Source: Pseudomonadota bacterium
GTDB taxonomy: Bacteria > Myxococcota_A > Polyangia > Haliangiales > Haliangiaceae
Direction: 5' to 3'
Assembly (NCBI GenBank): GCA_022360315.1
Contig: JAKSDA010000624.1
Location: forward strand, 1-64,000
DNA: 64,000 nucleotides
Part shown: positions 41,102-49,919 of the stretch, piece after piece
Numbering within the stretch: the stretch's first letter is position 1
Layout: every line of letters starts with the position of its first letter
Translations under genes and position numbers: made by a program
Notes under the pieces: model-generated
What the model was told of the DNA's origin: nothing
Seen by the model: the letters and a program-made list of their open reading frames with translations, nothing else
Databases searched by the model: none

Positions 41102-41503
41102 GTGGAGCCGGCTGCGGGTTGCAGCGATCGCCGACCCATACCGGCCGGAAAGCACCTGATCCTGTGGGATGGCGATTGAGGTTTTTGACGCCGAACGGTC
41201 GCCTGGGTCAGACGACGAGATCACAGCGGGGCATTCGCCGATATGCCCTTTCAAAGCGCGCCCTCGCCGCCGCTGACGCCCGAGCTCAGAGCTGCGTGTG
41301 CTCGGGCGATTCACGTGGTCACAAACGACGGCGACATCGTCCGCGCCGGACGGGCTGTGCTCTACATCCTCGAGCGCTGCGGCTGGCGCTGGCGCGCCCG
41401 TCTGCTCGCGCTGCCGCCGCTGGTCTGGCTGGTTGAACTGGGCTACAGGGTAGTGGCGCGCAACCGCCGTTCGTTCGCGCGATTTTTCTTTCGCCGCGAT
41501 TGA
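41102..41503 (+). CDS. Candidate double-selenocysteine DCC-family (DUF393) oxidoreductase, UxxU motif
   Basis: Two in-frame TGA codons (41177-41179 and 41186-41188) interrupt what is otherwise one DCC-family protein: KHLILWDGD-U-GF-U-RRTVAWVRRRD, then the family's PFQSAPSPPLTPELR, HVVTNDGDIVRAGRA-x-LYILER and PPLVWLVELGYRVVARNR blocks. The family is named for DxxCxxC, and both TGAs fall exactly on those cysteines. The frame stays open on both sides to 41503 with no other stop. A SECIS-like hairpin follows the second TGA. GTG 41102 (GGGAGG upstream; U26 and U29) is chosen; GTG 41030, four bases after the SCO1 stop, is also possible. If read conventionally, only an 86-residue fragment from ATG 41243 would be made. 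Expected role: thiol/selenol-disulfide redox. Confidence 0.8.
41198..41216 (+). promoter_or_regulatory. SECIS-like hairpin after the UxxU codons
   Basis: Stem GTCG/CGAC, one C-A mismatch, inner stem CTG/CAG and a GGT loop. The loop starts 18 nt after the second TGA and 27 nt after the first, so one element could serve both codons. Confidence 0.55.
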
Positions 41504-41522
41504 TCGGCCGGCAACACCGCGT

Positions 41523-41780
41523 TCAGGCCAGGAACTGGTCCAGATCGAAGCCTGCATCCTCCACGCGATCATCACCGCCGGGGCGCGTCCAGCCGCGCTC
41601 GCTGTGACAGTGATGGCACCATTCGATCGATCGACCACCGATGTTGGTGTGCTTGATGGTGTAGACAAACACGGCGCGCTGACCGCACTCCGCGCAGCTG
41701 ATCGGCCGCGGATCGCGCATGAATCCCCGCTTTGCGAGCTTGCGCTGCAACGCCTCGATGTCAGCTTCAGTTCGGCTCAT
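41523..41780 (-). CDS. Small zinc-ribbon protein
   Basis: An 85-residue protein from the ATG at 41780 (the frame extends to 41912 and the start is uncertain). After a helix (TEADIEALQRKLAKRGF) it has CAECGQ and CHHCHSE knuckles 28 residues apart, with His residues nearby, forming a treble-clef or ribbon zinc site. The tail is acidic. No named family recognised. Convergent with the DCC gene. Confidence 0.6.
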   Translation of the reverse strand: MSRTEADIEALQRKLAKRGFMRDPRPISCAECGQRAVFVYTIKHTNIGGRSIEWCHHCHSERGWTRPGGDDRVEDAGFDLDQFLA

Positions 41781-42031
41781 GCCGCGAACATACCCCAACT
41801 CGACATAGTAAACAGAAATGTATTCGTTGTGGTCCACATGAGGCGTCTCTGTTGCGAAGCCAACGGTCGAGCCGGCCGGCTGTTCGAGCTTTGCCCAAAA
41901 TATATTTTGCAAGTCAGCGAAACTCAGCTCGAAACGATCCCCGATGCTGTGCGGGCACGGATCGACAGCACAAGGCTATCCACGGTGCTTTGCTGCCTCC
42001 TTGCCGGAATGCAACGTTACGCGAAGTCGGC

Positions 42032-43150
42032 TTACTGCTCTGGCTCGCCCCGCACGGGCTCGCCTCCGCACTGAGCGCGGTGGTAGAGCAGATGATCGGC
42101 GAGCACCAGGGCCATCATGGCCTCGACGATGGGTACTGCGCGGGGCAGCACGCAGGGATCGTGGCGACCGCGCGGCTTCAGGGTGACTTCGCGTCCCTGG
42201 GTATCCACCGTCTGTTGCGGCCGCAAGATGGTCGCAGTGGGTTTGAAGGCAACCGCGATCTCGATCGATTCACCGTTGGAAATGCCGCCCTGTATACCGC
42301 CCGAATGGTTGGTGCGGGTGCGCACTGTGGGTGTGTTGCCGGCGCGATCGATGTAAAACGGATCGTTGTGCTCGGATCCGGTCATGGTCACACCGGCAAA
42401 GCCCGAACCGACCTCGAAGCCCTTGGCTGCGGGCAGGCCGAGCATGGCGCCGGCCAGGTCGGCGTCGAGCTTGCCGAACACCGGGGCGCCCAGCCCGGCC
42501 GGCACGTTGCGGGCTACCGCGCGAACCACGCCACCCAGCGAGTCGCCGTCCTTGCGTGCGGCATCGATGCGCTCGATCATTTTCTCGGCTGCTGGCGGAT
42601 CCGGACACCGGGCAATATTGGCCTCGACCGCTGCCAGGCTGACCGCGCTGCTGTCGACCCGGGCACAGATATCGGAGACCTGATCGACCCAGGCCACCAC
42701 CTCGATACCGGCCTGGTCGAGCACCAGTCGAGCCACGGCACCTCCGGCCACCCGGCCCACAGTTTCGCGCGCACTGGCCCGGCCACCGCCCTCGACCGCG
42801 CGGATACCGTATTTGGCCTGATAGGTATAATCGGCGTGAGACGGGCGGTATTTGTCGCGCATCTCTGAATAGTCTTTGCCCCGGGCATCGGCGTTTTCGA
42901 CCATGAGAGCGATCGACGTTCCCAGCGTGCGACCGTGGTACACGCCGGACAGAATTTTCACCCGATCGGCTTCTCTGCGCTGGGTTGTGATGCGACTCTG
43001 GCCGGGCCGCCGGCGATCGAGTTCGCGCTGGATGGCCTCGATGTCGATGGGCAGACGGGGCGGACAGCCATCGACCACCACACCGATCGAATGACCGTGC
43101 GACTCGCCCCATGTCGTGATGCGAAACAGGCGTCCGAACGTATTGGACAT
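42032..43150 (-). CDS. aroC: Chorismate synthase
   Basis: The last shikimate-pathway enzyme, converting EPSP to chorismate with reduced FMN. The ATG at 43150 gives the canonical start MSNTFGRLFRITTWGESHG; the frame continues upstream but without family sequence. Signatures are GESHG, DRRRPGQ (R48-type), YGIRAVEGGGRASARETVGRVAGGAVA and the C-terminal GGIQGGISNGE and GRHDPCVLPRAVPIVEAM. The length of about 372 residues is normal. Divergent from the EF-G-like gene. Confidence 0.97.
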   Translation of the reverse strand: MSNTFGRLFRITTWGESHGHSIGVVVDGCPPRLPIDIEAIQRELDRRRPGQSRITTQRREADRVKILSGVYHGRTLGTSIALMVENADARGKDYSEMRDKYRPSHADYTYQAKYGIRAVEGGGRASARETVGRVAGGAVARLVLDQAGIEVVAWVDQVSDICARVDSSAVSLAAVEANIARCPDPPAAEKMIERIDAARKDGDSLGGVVRAVARNVPAGLGAPVFGKLDADLAGAMLGLPAAKGFEVGSGFAGVTMTGSEHNDPFYIDRAGNTPTVRTRTNHSGGIQGGISNGESIEIAVAFKPTATILRPQQTVDTQGREVTLKPRGRHDPCVLPRAVPIVEAMMALVLADHLLYHRAQCGGEPVRGEPEQ

Positions 43151-43415
43151 TTCCGGACGATACCGCGTTCTGGCCCGGCCGGCGCATTGGCGGCGCCGGG
43201 TTTTGATGCGATGCGTCGGGTGCTCGGACCCATGGATTGGCAGAAGGCCTGGTTGGACTGGCACCGGTCCGGCGCGCGACCATCGAAGGGTCCGTGCCGT
43301 GCGCGAATTGGCCAAAGCAAGCCTTGCCTTCCAGAGGTTCGGCGAATACCGTAGCTGCCTTTGACGGGCGCTCGAAGACCTCGTCTCACGAGCGGGCGCC
43401 CCGGTAGAGAGGGCC

Positions 43416-45509
43416 ATGAAAAGCTACAAACCGTCAGACGTTCGCGCAGTGGGAATCTTCGGCCATCGCGGCTCGGGCAAGACCAGCCTGGTCGAAGCCT
43501 TTCTGTTCAACGCCAAGGTGACCAATCGCCTGGGCAATGTCGAATCGGGCAATCTCATGCTCGAGATCGACCAGGAAGCGCTGGAGCGCCAGACCACGAT
43601 GGCGGCCAACGTCGGCTTTGTCGAGTGGGACGGCTGCCGCATCGGCGTGATCGATACCCCGGGAGACGGCAATTTCTGGGGGGCGACTCAGCGTGCTCTG
43701 AAAGTGGTGGACAGCGCCATCATCACGGTGAGTGCGCCCGATGGTATCGAGCCCATCACCATGCGGGCCGGGGCCGCTCTGGCCGAGCGCAATGTGCCGT
43801 ACGCGGTATTTGTCACCAAGCTCGACAAAGAAGGTGCCGACCTCGACCAGGCTCTCGAGGAGATCAAGGCCGACCTGTCGAAGGACGCGGTTCCGCTCAG
43901 CCTGCCCATCGGCAAGGGTCCCGACTTCAAGGGCGTGGTCAGCCTGCTCAACGAGAAGGCTTATCTGGCCGACGGCGACAAGACCAAAGAAGCCGATATT
44001 CCGGCCGAGTTGGCCGACGAAGTCGCCACGGCGCGCGAGACACTGATCGACGGGGTTGCTGCAGCAGACGATGAATTGGCCGAGAAATACCTCGAAGAGG
44101 GCACGTTGTCGGCCGACGAGTTGAGCCAGGGACTGCGTGCAGCGGTTCTGAGCGGCAATCTGGTTCCGGTCTTGTCCGGTGCCCCGGCGTCAAATGTGGG
44201 CACGCGGGTGGCCCTGGATTTGATCCGGGCAGTGTTTCCATCGCCGAGCGACCGGCCGCCGGTCAAGGCGTTCGAGTCGAGCAAGATGGAAAACCCGATC
44301 GAGCGCCCGGCCGATCCGGCCGGTCCGCCGATTGTGCAGATATTCCGGACCTACAACGATCCATTTGCCGGTGCGCTATCATTTGCCCGGGTATGGTCGG
44401 GCACCATCAGCGGCGGCGCCGATCTCTACAACACGCGCCTGTCCAATTCGGATCGGCCGTCGCATCTGTATTTGCCCCAGGGTGGTACCAAGAACGGGTC
44501 CGAGCTCAAAGAAGCCGGACCGGGCGACCTCATCGTGCTCACCAAACTCAAGAGCACCCGCACTGGCGATACGCTGGCGGTCAAGGACAATCCGACCTAT
44601 TTGGCGCCATTTGACGAGCCGGACGCCCTGCTCAACTTCGGAATCATGGCGTCCGACCAGAAGGACGAGGACAAGGCGTCGGCGTTCATCAACAAGCTGT
44701 GCGAGGAGGATCCCTCGCTTCGGTTCGAGCGCGATCCGGAGACCAAGGAGATGCTCCTGGGCGGGCTGGGCCAGGCCCACATCGACTACGTGGTGGCCCG
44801 ACTCAAGGCCTCGGGTATCAATGTCGAGCTCAAGGAACCCAAGGTTCCGTATCGCGAGACCATTCGCGGCTCGGTTAAGAACATCGAGGGCAAGCACAAG
44901 AAACAGACCGGTGGACACGGCCAGTTCGGAGTGTGCTACGTCAATGTCGAGGCTGTGCCGAGCGGCGGCGAGATCGAGTTTGTCGATCAGATCGTGGGTG
45001 GCGCGATTCCGCGCCAGTTCATCCCATCGGTTGAAAAGGGTATACGCGACGCGCTCAAGAAAGGGCCGATTTCGGGCAGCCCGGTGGTCAACATGAAGAT
45101 CACCCTCTTCGACGGCAAATACCACCGGGTCGATTCGTCGGATATGGCGTTCCAGGCCGCGGGCCGCAAGGCGATCAAAGCGGTATTTACCAATCCCAAG
45201 GTCAAGCAGGTATTGCTCGAGCCGTACATGGAACTCGACATCCAGTGTCCGGCCGACAACGTCGGCGACGTAATGGGCGACCTCAACAGCCGTCGTGCCC
45301 GGGTCAACAACATGACCACCGAGGGCAAACGCGGCAAGATCAGCGCGTCGGTGCCGATGAACGAGATCTTGCGCTACACCAACGTGCTCCGTTCGATCAC
45401 CTCGGGTCGCGGCTCGTTCACCATGAAGTTCGACCGCTACGAAGAGGCCCCGCCCAGCGTCCAGCAGACCGTATCGGCCTCGTATCAGGCTGCCGAAGAA
45501 GACGACTGA
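43416..45509 (+). CDS. EF-G-like translational GTPase (divergent paralogue)
   Basis: A 697-residue protein with the five-domain EF-G layout. G motifs are altered: G1 is GHRGSGKT (residues 16-23) instead of AHIDAGKT, G3 is DTPGDGNFWG, lacking the catalytic His of DTPGH, and G4 is TKLD instead of NKMD. Domain IV contains HGQFGVCYVNVE and GGAIPRQFIPSVEKGI; domain V has LNSRRARVNNM. These changes match EF-G-2-type paralogues rather than the housekeeping factor, so this is probably not the essential fusA. A 63-bp piece of domain V coding sequence (45329-45391) is duplicated at 48664-48726. Confidence 0.88.
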   Translation: MKSYKPSDVRAVGIFGHRGSGKTSLVEAFLFNAKVTNRLGNVESGNLMLEIDQEALERQTTMAANVGFVEWDGCRIGVIDTPGDGNFWGATQRALKVVDSAIITVSAPDGIEPITMRAGAALAERNVPYAVFVTKLDKEGADLDQALEEIKADLSKDAVPLSLPIGKGPDFKGVVSLLNEKAYLADGDKTKEADIPAELADEVATARETLIDGVAAADDELAEKYLEEGTLSADELSQGLRAAVLSGNLVPVLSGAPASNVGTRVALDLIRAVFPSPSDRPPVKAFESSKMENPIERPADPAGPPIVQIFRTYNDPFAGALSFARVWSGTISGGADLYNTRLSNSDRPSHLYLPQGGTKNGSELKEAGPGDLIVLTKLKSTRTGDTLAVKDNPTYLAPFDEPDALLNFGIMASDQKDEDKASAFINKLCEEDPSLRFERDPETKEMLLGGLGQAHIDYVVARLKASGINVELKEPKVPYRETIRGSVKNIEGKHKKQTGGHGQFGVCYVNVEAVPSGGEIEFVDQIVGGAIPRQFIPSVEKGIRDALKKGPISGSPVVNMKITLFDGKYHRVDSSDMAFQAAGRKAIKAVFTNPKVKQVLLEPYMELDIQCPADNVGDVMGDLNSRRARVNNMTTEGKRGKISASVPMNEILRYTNVLRSITSGRGSFTMKFDRYEEAPPSVQQTVSASYQAAEEDD
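45329..45391 (+). repeat. 63-bp direct repeat, copy 1 (inside EF-G-like gene)
   Basis: Identical to 48664-48726 except one base (c/t in the Pro/Ser codon of VPMNE versus VSMNE). It begins acgcggcaag and ends gtgctccg; similarity stops sharply on both sides. Confidence 0.92.
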
Positions 45510-45767
45510 AATGTAAGGGGACGAGCCCGGGGCCGGCAGGACAGTGCTGGATGGGGTAGGATGGACCTGGCCGATGCTCCCAACAGGCCGGCAATCGATG
45601 TCCCGTTCCGGGGGAGCTTTCAGTCGGCCGGTCGAAGCGGCGCCCCGCTGCTCTTGCGCGAAGACGTCGGGGTTTCCAGCGGCGGCAATGCAGGTGCAAT
45701 CTCACGCGACCCGAAGCAAGCGGGCGCTGTGTTGGTCCGAGAGATCAATGGAGCTATAGTCGATTCG

Positions 45768-47411
45768 ATGCCCGCAGGTAATCCGTTGAAATCGCGCCAA
45801 GACACGATTCCGGCGCTGGCCAAACGGCCTCAGGCGATCAGCTTGTCGATCGAACATCTTCTCGACCAGATCGATGTCGGGCGTATCAGGGTGCCGGATT
45901 TCCAGCGCCCACTGCGCTGGGACGCCGAGGATATCCGGCTGCTCTTCGATAGTATCCAACGTGGCTATCCAGTGGGTACACTCTTGTTTTGGCAACGTCC
46001 GGCCGAGGCCGGCACGATTGTGCTGGGGTCATGCACCCTGCAGGTACCTGAGCGTCATGACGCTCTGTGGGTAGTCGACGGCCAGCAGCGGATCACCGCG
46101 CTGGCATCGGTGCTCAATGGCCCATACGACACTCCTATCTCCAACCCATTCACTCTATTTTTCGATCTGACGAAGCAAGAATTTGTACGCCCGACTTCGC
46201 GGCGACCGGTTGAGCCAAACTGGCTGCCGCTGAATGTAGTCGCGGATTCGGAGCAACTGCTCCTATGGTTACATGAGAATATCAAAGACAAGGATGCGCT
46301 CGGCGCAGCTATTCGATTGGGCAAACGAATCCGCGAGTACCAAATTCCAGCCTACGTGATCGAGGCTGAAGACGACGGTCCGCTACGAGATATCTACGAC
46401 CGAGTCAACTCGACCGGCAGGGCACTAAAATCCAGTGAAGTATTTGACGCGCTGCACGGTCGCAAGGGTCAGAAGCCATCCGGTACCCAGGCCATCGCAA
46501 CCGAACTCGACCTTGTCACCGGATTCGGCCATATCGACGAAGATATCGTCCTAAAGGCCCTGCTGGCGATCTGCGATCTTGATCTGCTGCGCGACTTTCG
46601 CAAGCAGGTCGGCGAAGGCAGCGATCAGATCGGCCAGGACAAACTGACCGCCGGACTACCACGGGCAAGAATGGGGCTGCAATCTGCTATCCGATTCCTG
46701 CAAAACAGCGCCGGCATCCCGCATGTATCGCTCATGCCTTATAAACTGGTACTTGCTGTACTGACACGCTTCTTCGATCGATACCCTGATGCCTCACCGC
46801 GCTCTCATGTATTGCTTTCGCGCTGGTTGTGGCGCGGCGCACTCACCAGTAGACATTCGGGTAACGCTGTGCTCACCCGCCAAGTGGTAGGGGCTGTCAA
46901 CAATGACGAACACACGGCCGTGCAGAAACTTCTCGATCTGGAACAACACAAGGAGCCAGACGAGCCGATGGGGTATGACCCGTTCAATTTTCGTTATGCG
47001 CGATGCAAGATCGCGGCGATTGCTCTGTGGACACTCGAACCATGCGACATCGCCACCGGACAGCCGCTGTCTATCTCCCAGCTGACTGCAGGGGATACGC
47101 CGACCCAGCGGATCATTCCTCGCCCCCCGACTGATGCCCGCGAGCAGGCTGGGAGGCTCGCCAATATTATACTCTATCCGGCAGCCAACAAACTGCGCCA
47201 GCGCATCATCCAACAGCAAGACGACAAAATTCTGGCTCATCACGGCATCACTAAAATGGCCCATACTGCTCTGTGGAAGGGCGACATCGCCGAATTCTTG
47301 CGTCTCCGGAGCGAACATCTCGCCTCGTACGTGGCCGGGTTCATACACACCAAAGCGCAGTGGGGAGCTTGCGATCGGCCGCCCATAGCAGCATTGGTGG
47401 TAGAGGACTGA
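45768..47411 (+). CDS. DUF262 domain protein (GmrS/ParB-like NTPase type) without HNH domain
   Basis: About 547 residues. The DUF262 hallmarks are in place: IRVPDFQRPLRWDAEDIRLLFDSIQRGYPVGTLLFWQ, then VVDGQQRITAL and DIYDRVNSTGRALKSSEVFDALH. DUF262 occurs in the GmrSD and BrxU type IV restriction enzymes, where it binds/hydrolyses NTP and works with a DUF1524 HNH nuclease. No DUF1524 HxxP nuclease signature was seen in the C-terminal half here. The ATG at 45768 is chosen as the one immediately before the conserved region; the frame is open to 45561. Its stop is three bases before the hipA ATG, so the two form an operon. Confidence 0.85.
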   Translation: MPAGNPLKSRQDTIPALAKRPQAISLSIEHLLDQIDVGRIRVPDFQRPLRWDAEDIRLLFDSIQRGYPVGTLLFWQRPAEAGTIVLGSCTLQVPERHDALWVVDGQQRITALASVLNGPYDTPISNPFTLFFDLTKQEFVRPTSRRPVEPNWLPLNVVADSEQLLLWLHENIKDKDALGAAIRLGKRIREYQIPAYVIEAEDDGPLRDIYDRVNSTGRALKSSEVFDALHGRKGQKPSGTQAIATELDLVTGFGHIDEDIVLKALLAICDLDLLRDFRKQVGEGSDQIGQDKLTAGLPRARMGLQSAIRFLQNSAGIPHVSLMPYKLVLAVLTRFFDRYPDASPRSHVLLSRWLWRGALTSRHSGNAVLTRQVVGAVNNDEHTAVQKLLDLEQHKEPDEPMGYDPFNFRYARCKIAAIALWTLEPCDIATGQPLSISQLTAGDTPTQRIIPRPPTDAREQAGRLANIILYPAANKLRQRIIQQQDDKILAHHGITKMAHTALWKGDIAEFLRLRSEHLASYVAGFIHTKAQWGACDRPPIAALVVED

Positions 47412-47414
47412 GTC

Positions 47415-48635
47415 ATGGCCGAGCAGGCACTGGCGATTTACCTGGACGAAATGCTGGTGGGGACACTTCATGGGGATTCCAACGACCGGCACGAATTCCG
47501 GCTCGACCGCGCGTATCGCGAGCGCTATCCTCGACCGATCCTGGGTCAGGTGTTCGAAGATGATCCCGACAGAATCCACAAGAGCAGTATCCAGTTGCCG
47601 CCGTGGTTCTCCAATTTGCTACCTGAAGGCGCCCTGCGCGAGATGGTGGCCCGCCAGGTGGGTGTCAAGGAGATCCGCGAGTTCTATCTGCTTGCTCGAG
47701 TCGGTTGTGATCTAGCAGGCGCTGTCCGTGCGGTGCCGCTCGGCGAACTTAAGCAGCAGGCGACAATATCGACGGTAGCCGAGGGCGACGACCCGGAAGT
47801 GCGGTTTTCGCTCGCTGGCTTGCAGCTCAAACTCTCGATGATCCGCGATGGTCAGCGATGGATCCTGCCGGTGCGTGATCAAAGCGGTCACTGGTTGGTC
47901 AAGCTGCCCGATCCCAGCTTTCCACGGGTGCCCGAGAACGAGTATTCGATGCTGTCGTGGTCGGCGGCTGTAGGAATCGAGACCCCGGATCACGAACTGG
48001 TCGAAATGACCCATATCGATGTTCCCAAAGGCGTGCAAAGGTCCGAAAGGCTGGCTCTGGCAGTCCGCCGGTTCGATCGCCAACCCGATGGGACTCGAGT
48101 GCATCAAGAAGACTTTGCCCAGGTGTTTGGCCTGTACTCCCACAAGAAGTACGATCGGTACAATTATGAGTCGATCGCCTCAGTGCTGCTGCGCACCGCT
48201 GGGCGCGAAGCGCTGGATTCATTCATCGATCGACTGGTGTTCGTGATCGCCTCGGGTAACGGCGATGCCCATCACAAGAACTGGTCGCTGCGCTATCCCG
48301 ACGGCATGATCGCCAGCTTGTCTCCCACCTATGATCAGGTCGCCACGGTTCTGTATCCCGGATTGGATCACAGTCTGGCTCTCAATCTAGGTGGTTCTAA
48401 ACGGTTCGAGGACATCCGAATGCGCGCGTTCACTCGATTGGCCAAGCGTCTCGATCTCGACCCAACCGCCATGGAAGCCAAGGTACGCGATGCGGTCACG
48501 CGGATCTGCGACGCGTGGAATACCGTGGCGGATGATACGCCACTCACCAGTGGCGACCGCGACGCCGTCGAACGCCACTGGCGACGAGTGCCGCTGCTCT
48601 CCCAGCCGGTCTCGAGCTTCGTACGCTCAGCGTAG
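47415..48635 (+). CDS. HipA-family Ser/Thr kinase toxin
   Basis: A 406-residue HipA homologue. Signatures are FSLAGLQLKLS (substrate/ATP loop), HWLVKLP (ATP-binding Lys), NEYSMLSWSAAVGIETP, VRRFDR, the catalytic loop GNGDAHHKNWSL and the metal-binding LSPTYDQVAT, so the kinase looks active. E. coli HipA inactivates glutamyl-tRNA synthetase by phosphorylation. The usual HipB (Xre) antitoxin is absent; the immediate partner is the DUF262 gene. The N-terminal subdomain 1 is fused in the same chain, as in standard HipA. Confidence 0.92.
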   Translation: MAEQALAIYLDEMLVGTLHGDSNDRHEFRLDRAYRERYPRPILGQVFEDDPDRIHKSSIQLPPWFSNLLPEGALREMVARQVGVKEIREFYLLARVGCDLAGAVRAVPLGELKQQATISTVAEGDDPEVRFSLAGLQLKLSMIRDGQRWILPVRDQSGHWLVKLPDPSFPRVPENEYSMLSWSAAVGIETPDHELVEMTHIDVPKGVQRSERLALAVRRFDRQPDGTRVHQEDFAQVFGLYSHKKYDRYNYESIASVLLRTAGREALDSFIDRLVFVIASGNGDAHHKNWSLRYPDGMIASLSPTYDQVATVLYPGLDHSLALNLGGSKRFEDIRMRAFTRLAKRLDLDPTAMEAKVRDAVTRICDAWNTVADDTPLTSGDRDAVERHWRRVPLLSQPVSSFVRSA

Positions 48636-48663
48636 CAGGCTCGACGCTCAGCGGGGCTCCGGG

Positions 48664-48726
48664 ACGCGGCAAGATCAGCGCGTCGGTGTCGATGAACGAG
48701 ATCTTGCGCTACACCAACGTGCTCCG
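48664..48726 (+). repeat. 63-bp direct repeat, copy 2 (EF-G fragment downstream of hipA)
   Basis: A second copy of an internal piece of the EF-G-like gene lies 29 bases after the hipA stop. It matches 62 of 63 positions with 45329-45391. It is not part of any functional EF-G gene here, so it marks a recombination or insertion boundary. Confidence 0.92.
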
Positions 48727-48738
48727 GCCGCCAGCTCT

Positions 48739-49506
48739 CTACTTGTCCTGGAACACGTCCTCCAGCGTTCGAGCTGGAATGACGCGATTGGTCCAACGCT
48801 CGAGCTCATTGATCTCAGCTTGCTCGATGCGCTTGCGGATTTGCTCTGATGGGTCGCCAAATCGCTGGGCCAGCAATGTGAGCAGGACTTTTCGTCCGTG
48901 TACCTTCATCCCCTCTTTCATCCCCTCTTTCACGTATCTCTTGGCGAATTCGCTCTGGAATTCGTAGTTGTGAAGCTCCATGAGTCTCTCCAGGGCACAT
49001 CGGGCTGCCTCACCGAGTGAGGCGATGATGAAGTCAGCGTAGCGAGTCGAGCGGTCACTGTCGAGCCCCTGGCACGCGCCGAGAGCGGCCCCGGCGATCT
49101 CGGCGGCGTCTTGATCCTCGCCATGGGACGCGGCCGAAAGAATCGCCAGTTCGGGGAGCGTGCGGGCCACCGCAAAGTCGGTGATGCGCGGCAGCTCGCG
49201 CGGGCCGAGCACGACTGGACGGATGACGCTGTCGCCACTGCGATCCAGAGGGATCGGCTTGCGACACCAGGCGGTGATGCTGTCATCTACAGTGACAACC
49301 AAGAGCGTGGCCCGGCAACGCAAGCGGGCGCGCAGCCCGGTCATATACGTGGGCCAGCTGTAGCGCTTATCGGTGTCGCGGTCCAGCTGAATTTCGACGA
49401 TGATGACTTCCACGGGCTGCTCCGGCCATGTACCTATACATGCCACAGGGCCTCCAGAGTACCTGCTCTTGAAGATCGAAAAATATTTTTTCTCTGTACA
49501 AACCAA
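48739..49506 (-). pseudogene. N-terminally truncated Rpn/PD-(D/E)xK-type protein
   Basis: 255 residues from a TTG, with a core EVIIVEIQLDRDTDKRYSWP-x-YMTGLRARLRC and the blocks LLVVTVDDSITAW, VVLGPRELPRITD and LAILSAASHG. This matches a family common in myxobacteria and cyanobacteria of Rpn-like recombination-promoting nucleases/transposase-related proteins with an E-x-Q active site. Full-length members have another 40-60 residues carrying the first catalytic acidic residue; here that part is replaced by unrelated sequence (MVCTEKKYFSIFKSRYSGG) and the upstream frame has a TAG. The gene is thus probably a decaying remnant. The C terminus has a short duplicated KEGMKEGM. Confidence 0.6.
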
Positions 49507-49536
49507 GAATTTCTGCTACTCAATGTCGTCCGGCGA

Positions 49537-49569
49537 GCTCGTTTGATTGTGTCGCTCGTTTGATTGTGT
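49537..49569. repeat. Two tandem copies of a 16-bp sequence
   Basis: gctcgtttgattgtgt occurs at 49537-49552 and again at 49554-49569, separated by one base. Confidence 0.85.
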
Positions 49570-49830
49570 TGTAGGTTATCGAGCCACTCTCTGTTGTTGT
49601 CGTTTGTTGTGGTGTGACAGGACAATGCAGAGAACAGGGTAGTTACGTGCGATTTGGCAGATAAGGCTCCTTGGTTGGAGAAGCGAGGGACTGGGCATTG
49701 TTTCAGAGTTGACCTGATTTGTTGGCCGCCGAGGCTTCCAGCCCACCCTCCGACGATTCCGAAACCGAGCCATCAGCCTTCTCCAATAGCTAGATTTCCG
49801 TCGACCGCCAGTACTCACTGCCCGGCCTTT

Positions 49831-49919
49831 GTCGACTACCAGTCCTCACCGCCCGCAGCCGCGGACTGGATCTGAAGAATGCCGGGCGACGAGTACTTCG
49901 AATCATCCTGACAATCGAT
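49831..49919 (+). repeat. 89-bp dispersed repeat, copy A
   Basis: Similar along its full length to the reverse complement of 54461-54549, including an unbroken core ggactggatctgaagaatgcc-like block (tgactggatctgaagaatgcc in the other copy). Roughly 85 percent identity by eye. Confidence 0.8.
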
